A DNA stretch of 64,000 nucleotides from NCBI GenBank assembly GCA_907165135.1, contig OU015567.1, positions 8,747,001-8,811,000 of the forward strand. The letters run 5' to 3'. Positions 33,956-47,532 of this stretch are shown here, in pieces; position 1 is the stretch's first letter; each line of letters begins with the position of its first letter. The notes beneath the pieces are model-generated. The model did no database searches, was not told where the DNA came from, and worked only from the letters and a program-made list of their open reading frames with translations. The stretch comes from Oikopleura dioica. Taxonomy: Eukaryota > Chordata > Appendicularia > Copelata > Oikopleuridae. The position numbers were made by a program, and so were the translations under genes.

Positions 33956-36119
33956 TCAAATGATTCCGTGATTGAAAATCGTTCGATTACTTCTTCGGAA
34001 GATAAGATCATCAACTAATCCGTTGGTGATCAGCTTCCGGAAGTAGTTTTCGAAGATTATCAAGTAAGGGTGCTTGTTTAATGCTTCTTGAAGGGCGTAG
34101 GAGTACTTTGTTGTCGAGAGCTGCCGAAAGCGAATGTAGATCGTCATAAAATCGTTTGTCGAGATCACCAGATCATCGTGGAACGGAGTTCTGTCGCGAT
34201 AAGACCTTATCGTCAACAGCTTCCCGTCCAGTTCTTTTTCACGGTGGGGCGTAAAGCGATCGACTTCCTCCAGCGATTTTTCAAATGACCGCATGAGAAA
34301 GTGAATCTCCTGCGAGACGAAATTAAGGCGTTGCTTGAAGTATTTCTCCCGGAGCGAGTGGCAAACGCTTCTGCCGGGGAGGAAGACAGTATTGATGGCC
34401 TTATGGGCTGCGAGGTCTACGAGGCGGGGTTGCTCGACTGAAAGAAAACGGTTGAAATCAAGGAAGAGGACAACAGATCACGGAATTTGCGATTCTATTA
34501 GAAGATATTTGTGACTTACTCTGAAACTGAAGATTGTGTTTCGAAAGAATTTCCTCGTCATCTTCGTCGCTTTGTTTGATCGCGCCCCCGATGACGATAA
34601 AATGACCATTGTAATTGTTGTAATTACATGAGTGCCACATCCGTTTTTTCTCGTTCTAGGGCAAAAGTGATAAAAAATAAAATACATCGACCTACGGTTG
34701 GGCAATCCTGCCAACTTCTGTGGGCGAAGTCAATGTTAACTCTTTTCCAGAGATTGGGAAAAGCGAGCGTGCGCGTTGCGGGGCTGGAAGCAATCGATGA
34801 GGTGACGAGGTTTTGGTCGAAAATCCAAATGTCGGAAAGCGCGATTTCACTGTTGCGCTCTTTTCGCGAGCTCAGCCCGCCGAATAACAGCATGCAATCC
34901 CGACCAGCTAAAACACCATCAAAAATCAATAGGAAAACCAGGCAATTACCGGTTAGCGTCATCCAGCTTCGATTTTCAGGAGTGGCTCCATTTGTGAGCA
35001 AACGAGTCCAAACATGGTGCTCCAAGTCGAAATGATAAAGGTCATTAGCTCGACCAGGAGCACAACGACCCCAAATAAATATGCGTTCTTTTCATTTTGA
35101 GCTGAGCCGAATGCAGCTCGTGGAGCAGGCCTTAATTTTCATCAATAGAAGATAAGTTTAGATTCTACCTAGGACCAAAATCTTCGATTGGGATATGTTT
35201 CTTTGCCACGGTGTCAAAAATGAAGAGATCATCATTCCAAGCTCTATTATCGTCCAGATCTTCTATCACTTCGTATTTCGTCTACAAAAACGCGTCGATT
35301 AAAACGTTCTAAGGAAAAAGCTACACTGCAACCTTTGCATGAAGCGGACAATCATCCTTATTCGGGACAGGGCCAAATCCGCCGAAAATAATGATATTAT
35401 CCTCATAAGACCAAGCGCTAATTAAATGTATAAAATACGATAGAATTAATAATAAAAGTTTACCCATGCTTATTTCGCGGGGCGGGGAGACTTTTGTGTT
35501 CTGGATTGACGATTTCCCATTTCCATGTTCTCAGATCCAGTTTAAGGATGTGATTGAGGTCGCGTTTTTGAAAGCCATACATCAGATACAACGCACCCTT
35601 AAAATATGGGAAAGATAAAGGAGAGCCTAACGAATTAATATATACATTGACAATTGCACCAGCAGCCCCGCAGAGACCATAACTGAGGACTTCTGGCCGG
35701 CCAAAAGTAGCTATGAGAAACCATTCATTTGTGATCTTGTTGAGTCGCCATACATCTCGCAGAGGCCTGTAGATTTGCTTTGGCTGGTTGGCCCAACTGG
35801 AATGGTGCGGAATCGGCTAAAAGGGAGCTTGATAAATAGCAAGATTGAACAAACTTACTCTGTATCCACTGACGATGTAAATGAAGTCGCCTTCCGATAC
35901 AGCAACATGGCCGTAGACCGGCAGCGGCTCAAATCTACTTCTTGGTAGCTCTGTGTTGCTGTATTCGCTGCTAGACAAGAAAAGCTGGCTCCTGGTCGCC
36001 GCGGCGATGTGGCTATCGTTGATGGACAAGTTACTCTCGGTGGCGTTTGGGTTTATTCCAACTTGCGTGACTGAAAGAATTTCTGCGGGCAAGACTCTGC
36101 TTTCATTATTTTCATTCAT
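33956..36119 (-). CDS. Kelch-repeat protein, KLHDC1/KLHDC2-like
   Basis: Start ATG 36119. After a disordered N-terminus, the first blade begins PVYGHVAVSEGDFIYIVSGY, as in KLHDC2 (GHVAVSDG ... GGY). Later blades include GALYLMYGFQKRDLNHILKLDL, NIIIFGGFGPVPNKDDCP, DDLFIFDT, NIFIWGRCAPGRANDLYHFDL, CMLLFGGLSSRKERNSEIAL and RMWHSCNYNNYNGHFIVIGGA. This is six kelch-type beta-propeller blades with the GG/xW spacing. The roughly 190-residue C-terminal region (33956-34450) is helical and has no match I recognise. KLHDC2 is a cullin-2 substrate receptor for C-terminal diglycine degrons; whether this protein shares that role is inference. The longer C-terminus is unusual. Confidence 0.8.
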
Positions 36120-36411
36120 TAACTGAATTAATTATTCTTTTAAACATGTGTAAATTATTCATTAATTAATAAATGAAGGAACAGGAGCGATTGTTAGTGA
36201 GGAAGAATTGTGCAAAATTATAATATGAGTGAAGTAGCTTTAGGTATTGGAACATGAAGGCAAATATAAGCTAGAAATTTTTTTTTGTTTCCGTCGCCAT
36301 ACTTTTCAGTGTTTAGTTTTAAGGTTGATTGAAAGTTACAGTTACAGTGTTAAGGGAAGACAGTAAAGGTGGTAGAAGGCGGTTGTTTGTTGTTGTATAA
36401 AAAATGAGCTT

Positions 36412-38545
<2,134 letters not shown>

Positions 38546-38974
38546 TCGGTTTGGGTTTAGCGCTCGTTTTTATGTCAGATTTATCACAAATAACGTGGTC
38601 TAGCCAATCTGCCCCGAAAACCGCAAAAGAAGCAATAAGCTATCAAATTGTATCGTGAGAGGATATCGTACGATACTCTCACCATGGATGCCCACCATGC
38701 ATGATGCTCGGTGATATAATTATCACATTCAAAATAAGATGAGCCGGGAGTCTTGATAGACAAAATAACAAGTCATGATTTTCATTCTGCTCCTAATAAT
38801 TATAATTTTGTCTGGCGCTAGAACCCTTTCCTGCAGAGGCAGTCCCCGGACTAAAGACTGCCATTCTGAACAAAAGATATCAATTCAAACCTATTTTTTC
38901 TCGATTTTTGAATAATAAAAATAAAATATTTTTGTAAGATATAAAAATAATTTGTTGAAGAACAGATTTAATGA
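38546..38974. other. Spacer with near-perfect palindrome
   Basis: Non-coding apart from a possible unplaced copine first exon. A 28-bp near-perfect palindrome (38655-38682) has GTGAGAG and CTCTCAC arms around ATATCGTACGATA. Confidence 0.4.
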
Positions 38975-39909
38975 TCAAAGCAGCTTGTTAAGCCGCCTCT
39001 GGATAGAATCAATATTTGAAATGGTCTCATTGAAAGCCTTGCGCATCTCTTGTGGATTATTCTCTATCTTTTTCTTCTGCTGCTCTGAAGAATAGCTCTC
39101 GACGAGGGAAATGGAGGAAGGATTAAATTGTTTCTGACAGAGATCACTAATAATATCGTCTTTAAAAAAGATCGAGACAAGACAAAAATAGGCCAATAAC
39201 TTCGTTTTATCGAGTCTTATTTTCGGGTAATAGACTTTTCCGTGACTCCTGTCTGTTTTCAAACGCTCTGACGCAGAGAGTTGTCAAGGCTTTTCACAAT
39301 AGAAATATTTCCATCATAAAAATCGGGAAAAGCTAAAATCAATATGAAAGGGAAAAGAATTAATCCAGCGGTAAAGAAATCTTTTGTGAGTTTTTCTTCA
39401 CGCATTTTTGATTTTCAAGTAAAGTCAATTAATCGTCGGTTAGTAAGTTTCTGATTTCGGCTCACCAAAAAAACGTCGGGATAGAATGAGGCCTAGATTT
39501 CAGCCACTCCACAAGACACACCAAATGAATGAACTTTAGCGATCCTAAACATATATTGATTCAGGCACACTTGATTCTACATTTTTCCTAGAGCAAACTA
39601 CAACTTAATCAGATATAGACAGAAGAAAAACATTTACCCAAATGTTTTTCATAGCACCGAAATATTTCTTGAAATATTTATTCACAGCATCAGTAGTAAT
39701 AAACATAGAAATGCACCTCACCAGAAGAACACCAAAACTTCTTTCTTACCTTTGCAAAAACATGGAGCCAATAAGGGATTTTTAAGACCATCCAAGTCAC
39801 TCATACAAATTCTACAAACACATTGATCCACTGGCAGAACCACTGCTTCTTTCGCTTTTTTAGCTTTCTTCTGTTTTCCGTTTTTGTTTTTCGATAATCT
39901 GCTGCTCAT
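38975..39909 (-). CDS. RING-CH (MARCH-type) membrane E3 ubiquitin ligase
   Basis: The first exon (start ATG 39909) is lysine-rich, then reads CVCRICMSDLDGLKNPLLAPCFCKG, the first half of a RING-CH finger. The next exon (about 39485-39545) supplies LKFIHLVCLVEWLKSR, giving the C4HC3 pattern with the His and Cys and the conserved W. Further exons encode a hydrophobic segment (TAGLILFPFILILAFPDFY, near 39320-39380) and TKLLAYFCLVSIFF (near 39180), the usual pair of TM helices in MARCH proteins. The C-terminus (38975-39130) is a polar coiled-coil-like stretch ending QRRLNKLL. The last exon junctions are not resolved. Confidence 0.75.
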
Positions 39910-40265
39910 CTGTAACAATTTCACTCGTAAATGACATTTGGAAAAATTGAAACAACTTTTGTTGGGCAAAATTGAATTTTCTCGGAAACGAAAAGATAAG
40001 AGCAAAAATGAATAACTACCTACAAAACGATTGATTTAACGAATAATAAACAGTCGTGCAACTTTTTTAATTCTCGTTGGTTTAATGTTTTTTATATATA
40101 TTTTTGAAAAGAAGATGAAAATGATTTTTATCAAAGAATGGTGGAGTGGCAATTGGACTACTGTAAGTAACAAAAGAGGATGGTTGTACATGTTGGAATC
40201 GTTGTTGATATCAGATTGGTAAATAAAAGTGGGAACGGCGGAAATCGTTGGAATTGACGGAGTGA
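39910..40265. other. Spacer between EB1 and the RING-CH gene
   Basis: About 355 bp of AT-rich sequence. I see no gene. Confidence 0.35.
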
Positions 40266-41603
40266 TTAGTATTCATCTTGTTCTTCTTCTGAATAAAAGT
40301 CGTTAGTTTTCCCATTTATTTTACCCTCAGCACCTTCAGGCACTTCAAAACCATCAGCAGTGGCGTAAAGAACATCGAGGATCTTTTTGGTGACTTTGTA
40401 GACTTCCGATTCTGGGTCTGGCTCTTCTGCTGCTTCCTCACCGCAGACGTTATTGCACATGAGTTCGATGTCTCGCAGTTTTTCGAAGTAGAAGTCCCGT
40501 TCCTGAACGAATTCAAGGCCTGTTCAGACAACATTCTTTTCTTTACCTTTTCTAGGGATTCGAGGGAGTCTTTCAAAGTGGCGAGTTGACTGTTGAGCTC
40601 GTCAACTTGTCCCTGAAGTCGTTTCGAATCTCCACCAGCGCCAGTGTTACTGGGTCGAGTCGATGCAGGAGTTCTAGGGGCAGCGGGGACCCGAGCAGCT
40701 GGAGCTCCAGCTCGAGCGGGTGCTTTCTTTGCTGTTGTAGAAACTGCAGCGGGTTTTGAAGCGGGAGCCACACCAGCGTTCGCTCTCGCATGAACGGGAT
40801 CATAAGGTTCTCCCTTTGAAATTGGAATTAAAAAAGGATTTTGCGTTATTTTTGATTTACCTGATAGTTAGCGTCGAAAAACTTTTTAAACCATTGAACG
40901 AATTCGAAATTATCTTGGAATCTGCCTTTTACCAGTCGCTCCACAGGAATAACCTACAAAAAGAATTGAAAAGGAGGTTAAATATGAGAAACTAAACGAT
41001 GATACTGAAACATCAAGTGCAGAGTTATAATTTTGATGAAGACAAACCTTATCTACGCCCATCTTTTTGAACGAGTTTTGCAAGACTTTGAAGTTATTAA
41101 CATATTCGTGCTCGTGTTTTGCATTGTACTTTACTGTCTTTAGTCGGATGGAACCTAAACCAAATGTGGCTTGATTTATAACGGTTCGAAAGATGAGGGG
41201 TTAGGTGGAGACAACGAGGACAACATTTTTGTTTCACGAAACTAACATTGAAAAGTAAACCTTATCGACATTTAATAATTTGAAGGAAGCTTGAAGAACT
41301 TTAAAATTTGCCACATGTTCATGCTCGAGTTTCGAGTTCCACTTCACTTTTCGCAAATTCAAAGAACCTAAATTACGCCGCTAGCGTTATCGAGTCTATC
41401 CTCCTCTTTTCAAATTTGAGGCCGTAAAGGTACTCTAGTGTACCTGGGAAAAGCATATCCATAAACTGGCAGTAAACAGCGCCGCTGCAAAGTTCCTCAA
41501 TTTTCTTGTGCTGAAGGCTGAGCGAAGTATTTATCCAAGAAATCATATCATGGCGACTGAGGTTATCGGAGGTAGCTGAAGTTAAGGCGACGTTGACAGC
41601 CAT
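40266..41603 (-). CDS. MAPRE1: End-binding protein EB1 (microtubule plus-end tracker)
   Basis: Exon 1 (41444-41603) holds the start of the calponin-homology domain ([29 protein letters not shown]). Two alternative copies of the next exon follow: 41261-41367 and 41048-41154. Both are 107 nt, begin GTTC, and encode [20 protein letters not shown] or [20 protein letters not shown]. The next exon (40861-40953) gives [20 protein letters not shown] and [11 protein letters not shown] Pro/Ala-rich linker and coiled coil ([18 protein letters not shown]) follow, then [14 protein letters not shown] and a C-terminal EEEQDEY, the EB-family acidic tail with terminal tyrosine that binds CAP-Gly proteins. Which MAPRE paralog this corresponds to is not decided. 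Confidence 0.93.
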
Positions 41604-41971
41604 TCTACTGACAAAAATATTATTTACGATAGTTGATTATTAGCTGATATACTGATATATTTATCTGTTTGTTTAAACTTAAAAATAGTTTTCAGGAACG
41701 ACTTTGATGCTATTAAAATTCATGCACGACTTTGCAATAGAATCGCCAACTTACGTCTCCATTTCCCGCACTCTGATTTTCTCAAAAAAATCCGCTAATG
41801 CGAAAAAGTCGGCGCCTACAAAATGACTCGAAACCGATTTGGTTGGTCGCCAAAATCTGGACCAACTGGTTTCGAGACATTTAGTGGGCGTTATTGTTTG
41901 GGCGACGCTATTGTCAAAAGGCTGTGCGAAATTTGCTTTTTTGAAGGTAAAGGTAAAACAAAAATTATTTT
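41604..41971. other. Spacer between STRAD and EB1
   Basis: Contains an imperfect hairpin (41825-41875, TCGAAACC ... GGTTTCGA arms). I see no gene. Confidence 0.35.
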
Positions 41972-43943
41972 TCAGTTCGAAAAAATCCACTTGGCTTGCT
42001 CAAAACTGGGTTCTCTGATCTCATCTGTGATAGGGAAGTAGTCTGGATCTAAAATAAAGAGTAAGAATATATGAAAGGAAAGATTAACCATTATTTCGCA
42101 AATGATTCAGAGTCATCGCTTGAACTGGAAGAAGTTTTTCGACAAGAGTTCCTTGCGTAAATTTCAACCCATTATTCTGAAAAAGGGTGGGTTAAAAAGG
42201 GATGAAATGGGGGTAAGAGCGTACTCTGAGAAATGCCTTGGCAGTCAATCTTTTTTCAGGCGCTCTGGTGGTCAACGATGACACAAGTAAATGCCAGACT
42301 TTCGGGATTTTTCTCGTCACGTAAGGCTCGTAGACTGGGTCCTGGTACGCGTTTTCTACGTCTTCCATGGTCGACTTGTCCATGACGACTGGTTGGCGGC
42401 CGCGTAGCTTATCAAGCATGATAAGCGTCGCTGGGTTGTTTGAAAAAGGAACAATGCCGTTTAGTAGCTCGCAGAGGACGATTCCAAAGCTAAAAAAATA
42501 AATTTTACAATTGGCGCATAACAGCTTTTCTTTGTTTTTATTTAATAATAACTATTTAGTTGCGCTTCAAATCTGTTGAGAAGTTAACTCACCTGTACAT
42601 ATCGGATAAAAGCCCAAATCCGCAGCAATTCTGTTCCAAAATCTCTGGAGCCAGCCATGGTAGCCCTTCTGGATCATAGACATATTTGAAGCTCTTCTTT
42701 TTCTCTCGCTGGCGCGTCAAATCAATCGAGTAGCGAAATCCGGAGAGTTTTACGACGCCCTTGGAATTGACGAGGATGTGGGAGCCACGCAGCGATCTGT
42801 GCACGATTTCGTTCGAGTGGAGGTAATCTCAAATGGGTGGAGACGTGCGTCGTGAAATTTTGACAAGTCTACTATTGAATAATTGATCGGGCACCATCTG
42901 GAAGAGCGATCCCACCCATGTGCCTAAACCAAGAGCCACGCCGCGAGCAATTAGGCTTACTGCTTGCAAATCGAGGCCGTGTTGAAAATGTGCTGAAAAT
43001 ATTTAATCAATTAGAATTATTTTTTTCAAAATAAATGAACGCGCTCTAATAAATTACCTGAGATCAGAGTTCGAAACTTGTTGGCAGTACTGCCACGACT
43101 GCCACTGGCAGCTGCCAATTTCGGCAGTCACTTGGCAGTGGCAGTTACATTTTACAAGTGCTGGCAGTTACTGGCAGCTGCCAACCGAATGCCACTTCGA
43201 AAGATATTAATTTCTTTCTAAAGTTTTCTTTCTAGAACCACAAAAAACAACGCTAATGATTCAAATTCGCTCCTTTGACCTGTATTTTTCAATTTTTTTA
43301 ATCAGAAGAGATATTTAAATTTCAGATATCGTCTCTTTTATATGCTTTACTTGTGAATAAGACTGTTTTGAACTAAGTTTGACTTTAAAATTTGTTAAAA
43401 ATAGTATTGAAATCGGCAGTATTTGGCAGTCGATTGGCAGCTGCCAGTGGCAGCTGCCGATTTTGGCAGTCACTTGGCAGTGGCAGTTGCAATTTACAAA
43501 ATGCTGGCAGTCAGTTGGCAGTGGCAGTCGCCATTCAAAAAAAGTTGGCAGTCGCTTGGCAGTGGCAGTCGCCATTTTCTTTCAGATTTCGAACTCTGCC
43601 TGAGATAATGTCGCTTATCGATCCAAATTGACAATACTCCGTATCCACACATATTCTAGAGCCAACGACCTTGCTCCCAAGAATCCTCACAATATGCGTC
43701 GAACGAAGCTATAACTACTACTTAGTCTCTGATCCCTTCTGCGAGGCCTTTTTCTACCTTTCGTTGCAGCAAAATCTCATTACTCAAATCTTTCAGCTGC
43801 GCTGTCGTTAATTTTTCATGCTCGGTGAGCCTCGAAATCTGTATTTGCCCCCGATTGTTCGCCCTGACATAAATCGTGGTGGGAAAGGTGTGGCTCTGTC
43901 CGATTAACCAGTTCATAACATTCAATTCTGAATATAAAGTCAT
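41972..43943 (-). CDS. STRADA: STE20-related adaptor pseudokinase
   Basis: Pseudokinase that activates LKB1 with MO25. Exon 1 (43758-43943) has TTIYVRANNRGQIQISRL, the beta-strand region. Exon 2 (to about 43708) has THIVRILGSKVVGSRICVDT. Later exons give HFQHGLDLQAVSLIARGVALDYLHSNEIVHRSLRGSHILV, where the catalytic HRD is HRS; KLSGFRY, where DFG is SGF; LPWLAPEILEQNCCGFGLLSDMYS; and MLDKLRGRQPVV. The lost catalytic residues and the SHIL and LPWLxPE motifs match STRAD. The end EREPSFEQAKWIFSN-like sequence stops at 41972. The donor of exon 2 has been displaced by a hAT-type MITE (43065-43598), leaving a GC...AG intron. STRADA versus STRADB is not decided. Confidence 0.88.
43065..43598. mobile_element. 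hAT-type MITE with GGCAGT arrays at a STRAD exon/intron border
   Basis: Inverted termini CAGAGTTCGAAA (43065-43076) and TTTCGAACTCTG (43587-43598), flanked by a perfect 8-bp duplication CCTGAGAT (43057-43064 and 43599-43606). hAT elements are known for 8-bp duplications and termini of CAGAG/CAGGG type. Both subterminal parts hold arrays of TTGGCAGT and ACTGCCA in mixed orientation; the centre (about 43200-43400) is unrelated AT-rich DNA. No transposase is encoded. Confidence 0.9.
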
Positions 43944-44303
43944 TACATTTTCGTTACTCGGGACGTATTTTTTTCGCGGATTAAAATATAAACATTGAAA
44001 AAATGTTCGTGAGGGGCAGTTGGTGGTTTAATTTTTACTAAGACAATCAAAAATGTACTAAATGGTGACCTATATAAAGTGACAAAAGTATTTAAAGAGA
44101 GAAGAGTAGCGGAAAAGGGAGTAGATAGTTATTCAATTATTAATTTTTAAATGGACACGAGATTATTTTGAGCCGTAAATAACGCATTTGTAATTTACGA
44201 AAAGTTTTTTTGCTCTGAGAGCTAAGTTGGAGTTTGATGAGTTCTGATTTCCCCTTGAAATCAAGGAAGAGAATCAAATAAGAGGACATTTTGGATGATG
44301 AAA

Positions 44304-46047
44304 TTAGTCATCCATCTTTTCTGCCTTGACGTACGCGTCGCCATTGGCTCCTGCGTCGAAGTCGGTTTTGACTCCAGGATCGGTCTTGATGTCAACCTCC
44401 TTGTCCCCTCGTCTTCGATCTCGGCGATCACGTGAGCGATCTCTAACAACGCTATTCATTATTTTTGGATGCCTTTAAAACTCACCGTCGGTCGCGCTTT
44501 CGATCTCTGGATCTTGATCGTTTCCTTCGACCGTCTCGGTCACGTGAGCGAGATCTTCGTGAACTAGGAAGAGGTTAAAGACGATTCTACACCTCGAAGT
44601 TACCGTTTTTCTTCGTCTTTCTTTTCTCTCTTGGAACGATCGAGCAACTTAGCCCGTTCCCTAGCCTGGTCACGTTTTTCATCCCCAGCGAAGCCGTAAC
44701 CGCCCCGGCGACGGAGCTCGTCCACTTCCGCGCGGATTGGCGACGGGGCTCGGCGGGAGTTTCCGAGTCCACCACCGAGGCGTCGCGGACGCCAGCCCTT
44801 TACGGTTCGCCCGCGCTCGACGTCCACCAGCACCCTCTTACCGTCAATTTTTCGACCATCAGCGTATTTGTATGCAGCTAGCAAAAAATGAAAATAAAAG
44901 TATATTTTATCGAAATAACCGAAATTATTTTATTTTGCTTTTCCCTTTTTTCTAATCTTTTAAGTCGCACTCCAAATTAAAATGAATAAAAACCTGCTCA
45001 ACATTTAAATACTGTTAGATAATGGATACTTAAGGTTACTCTAGAAATATCAGAAGATCATCTTTTTTTACCATCATCTCTTTTTTGACGATCAACTTTC
45101 GCGGCAACGAATTTTGATTTTTTACTCGACCTGGATTACTTTACCTGTACTAAAATCGCTACTAAAGTACTTACTCTATACTTACTGTACAGATGAGAGC
45201 ACTTGTAGAAATTCAGTACTTAGTACTTATCGTAAAATGAAAGTGGTAAATGGAAATTGAATGAAATACTAACCGGCTGGTATACTACCCGAAATACAAA
45301 CCGAAAAATTTTCTTTTTTAACTTTTTCAACGTAATTTTTTCGCCACTGCTCCCGTTATCGGGACAATCGTCTGGGATATACAATTACTGGTCCAGGCGA
45401 GTAAGGGGATTTTTGAGAAATAAGAAATTTACGGTTACTTACAGTGCATGTCACGCTCTTTTTCAAACTCAACGAAGGCGTATCCTTTCGGCTTTCCGTT
45501 TTTGAGGTTTTCGACCATTCGAATCTGGAATTTTTCAATGAAAGTACGGAATAGAAGATCGAAATTACCGATTTGATGCGGCCGTATTCTTCAAATTCTC
45601 GTTTGAGTTTCGACTCACTCGTTTCGAATTTTATACTGAAACAATGTTAAAACATGTATGAAGCAATTCATTTTACCGAGCAACAAAGAGGGTTTTAAAC
45701 GGATCGGATTCGATCTTATCATCTTCGTGTGGATTCCACTCCTCTAGCTCTTCCTCCGTTTTCTTCATCCCCTTTTCTAGCTTGTCTTTTCTCTTTCGCT
45801 TTTCTTTCTCAGCCCGAGTTTCAACACGCACCTTGGAAGCATCGTAATTTTGACCCCCAAAAGCGTCCTTTACCTTGGGTGGCGTTTCAGTAGAAGGATC
45901 AAACTCGTTGACAAAAGGAGCGATTCCAGAATAGGGATTTTTCGTCCGATCGCGCTCCCATGGCAAATCGCCTGTTGGAGGCTTGAACTCGACCGGCTCC
46001 CGAGGCTGGAAAAGCGCGATCAAATTCGGCGGCAGAAATGCCGTCAT
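44304..46047 (-). CDS. SNRNP70: U1 small nuclear ribonucleoprotein 70 kDa
   Basis: Spliceosomal protein that binds U1 snRNA stem-loop I. The start [18 protein letters not shown], then [20 protein letters not shown] is the conserved N-terminal segment that reaches toward U1C. The RRM runs [47 protein letters not shown]. The flanking motif [16 protein letters not shown] follows, then a basic RS/RD-rich tail ([11 protein letters not shown]) and an acidic end [11 protein letters not shown] at TAA 44304. A roughly 550-nt intron at 44880-45440 is long for this window. It starts only about 76 bp after the upstream G-patch gene's stop, so both may sit in one operon. Confidence 0.95.
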
Positions 46048-46123
46048 TGTCTGAAAAATATGGAAAATGATAAGTCGTAGTTATTAAATATCCGTTTCTT
46101 TACAAGATAAGTGGAAAAAAATG

Positions 46124-47316
46124 TCAGTCGAGCAGAATAACATCATTTGTAGATGATGACTTGGGAGCAGAAATACGCCTTGTGATGACCTTCACTTTCG
46201 GGTTCTTCGGCGGTGTTATCTTTTTATCTTTTGAAGGGGCTTTTCTTTTAGCAGGAACAGTAGCCGCTGAAGAGCTAACAACGACAATATCGTCGTCTGA
46301 ATCGTCAATCTCCATGATGGAATGCGCTTTCAAGTCTTCTTCGAGAAAAACTTCTCTGACGCGAATAATGAAGTCTTAGAATACTTAGACAGACAGTACT
46401 GGTGATTTTTTACCTAGATAAAGGTCCCACGGGCAGTCTCGATTGATGATTTTTGCTGCTGCGCTCCAAAGTCTCGCTGCTTCTTGCTTGTACATATCGA
46501 GACGACCTCCTACGATTTCTGGTTTTGCCTCTTCGTGGATATGAAGACCGATTCTTATGAGCGCTTCTTTTGCTCTGATAGATCCTTGAAGGATTTCATC
46601 AAAGTGCTCTTCGCATTTTGTCAGTTGAATCTAGCGGAAGAATGTTACAGCTATCTCGGGAAACAGAAATGATGGTCTCACCTTTGATAAACGAGAATTT
46701 TTCATCTCTTCTTGAGCACCAACTTTCATATCGAGCGAATTGAGCTTGTAAGTCTCTGTTAGTCCAAGAGCGAAAGCGCGTTGTTCAGCCATTTCCCGGT
46801 TGCTACGATTTTGAAAAATCTTGACTCGATGGGGATCGATTTTCGGCAAAGACTCTGTTCCTTCCTTTGCTGCTTTGCCAGGGGCTTCTTCTACTGGCTT
46901 TTGGAATCCAAGACCAGGTCGTTGGCCGCCGATTCGATCATATTTTAAATTCGGAGTGATCGGATTCCGAACTCCGGAAGCATTTTTCCGAGACCTTCGC
47001 CCCGTTTCCAGCCCATTTTCTGCATGATCTTATTCGCCTTCACTCCCCATAGGACCCCACTATCTTCTGAGTCCTTATGCGCTAGTTCTGTAATTTCAAG
47101 CTCCTCATCAGACGAATCGTCAACAAAGCAATCATCAGATTCATTTGGAAACTGTCGCTTCCTCTCGCGCTTCAAGAAATCTTCGCGAGACTGCTCCGTA
47201 TCAAGACCACTGCTGATGAATTTTAAAGCACCATCTCGCTGCCAGAGACTTGGCTTTGGCTTGCGAGGTTTTGATTTTTTCTTTTTAGATTTCGACTTTA
47301 GACCATTTGGATTCAT
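46124..47316 (-). CDS. G-patch protein, frame break in a homopolymer
   Basis: Lysine-rich N-terminus (KSKKKKSKPRKPKPSLWQRD), acidic linker, then a G-patch: NKIMQKMGWKRGEGLGK. In the frame as read the motif then breaks (MLPEFGIR, stop soon after). One base later in the next frame the sequence continues NASGVRNPITPNLKYDRI, the expected G-patch continuation, followed by PGLGFQKP, KIDPHRVKIFQNRSNREMAEQ and a coiled C-terminal region with FDEILQGSIRAKEALIRIG. The break sits at a run of five A on the coding strand (near 46983-46987); six would restore frame. The C-terminus (46124-46370) has DDSDDDIVVVSS and basic ends. G-patches activate DEAH helicases; the partner here is unknown. Confidence 0.7.
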
Positions 47317-47532
47317 TTGCTCAAGCAAGGTCTTTCTATGATCATTCTAAAGCTTCATGCTTATGATAGTGCAAAAAGAGGTAAAAGGAACATCTCCTTG
47401 AAATCTAATTCAATTTATTACTGGTAATTCGGTGTTGTTGCTAAATGATGTGAAAGTGGCAGTTACATGAAAGATTATGAAGATAACTAATTATTGGATA
47501 CAGAATATTGTCTATTTGATTGTGTCTTCGTT

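Noticed and set aside
43085-43600. GGCAGT arrays read as a simple minisatellite or CRISPR-like array
   Set aside because: Units are irregular and in both orientations, and they are enclosed by inverted ends and an 8-bp duplication, so a transposon is the better reading.
45000-45260. GTACTTAGTACTT-like repeats in a U1-70K intron as a mobile element
   Set aside because: No inverted ends or target duplication could be found.
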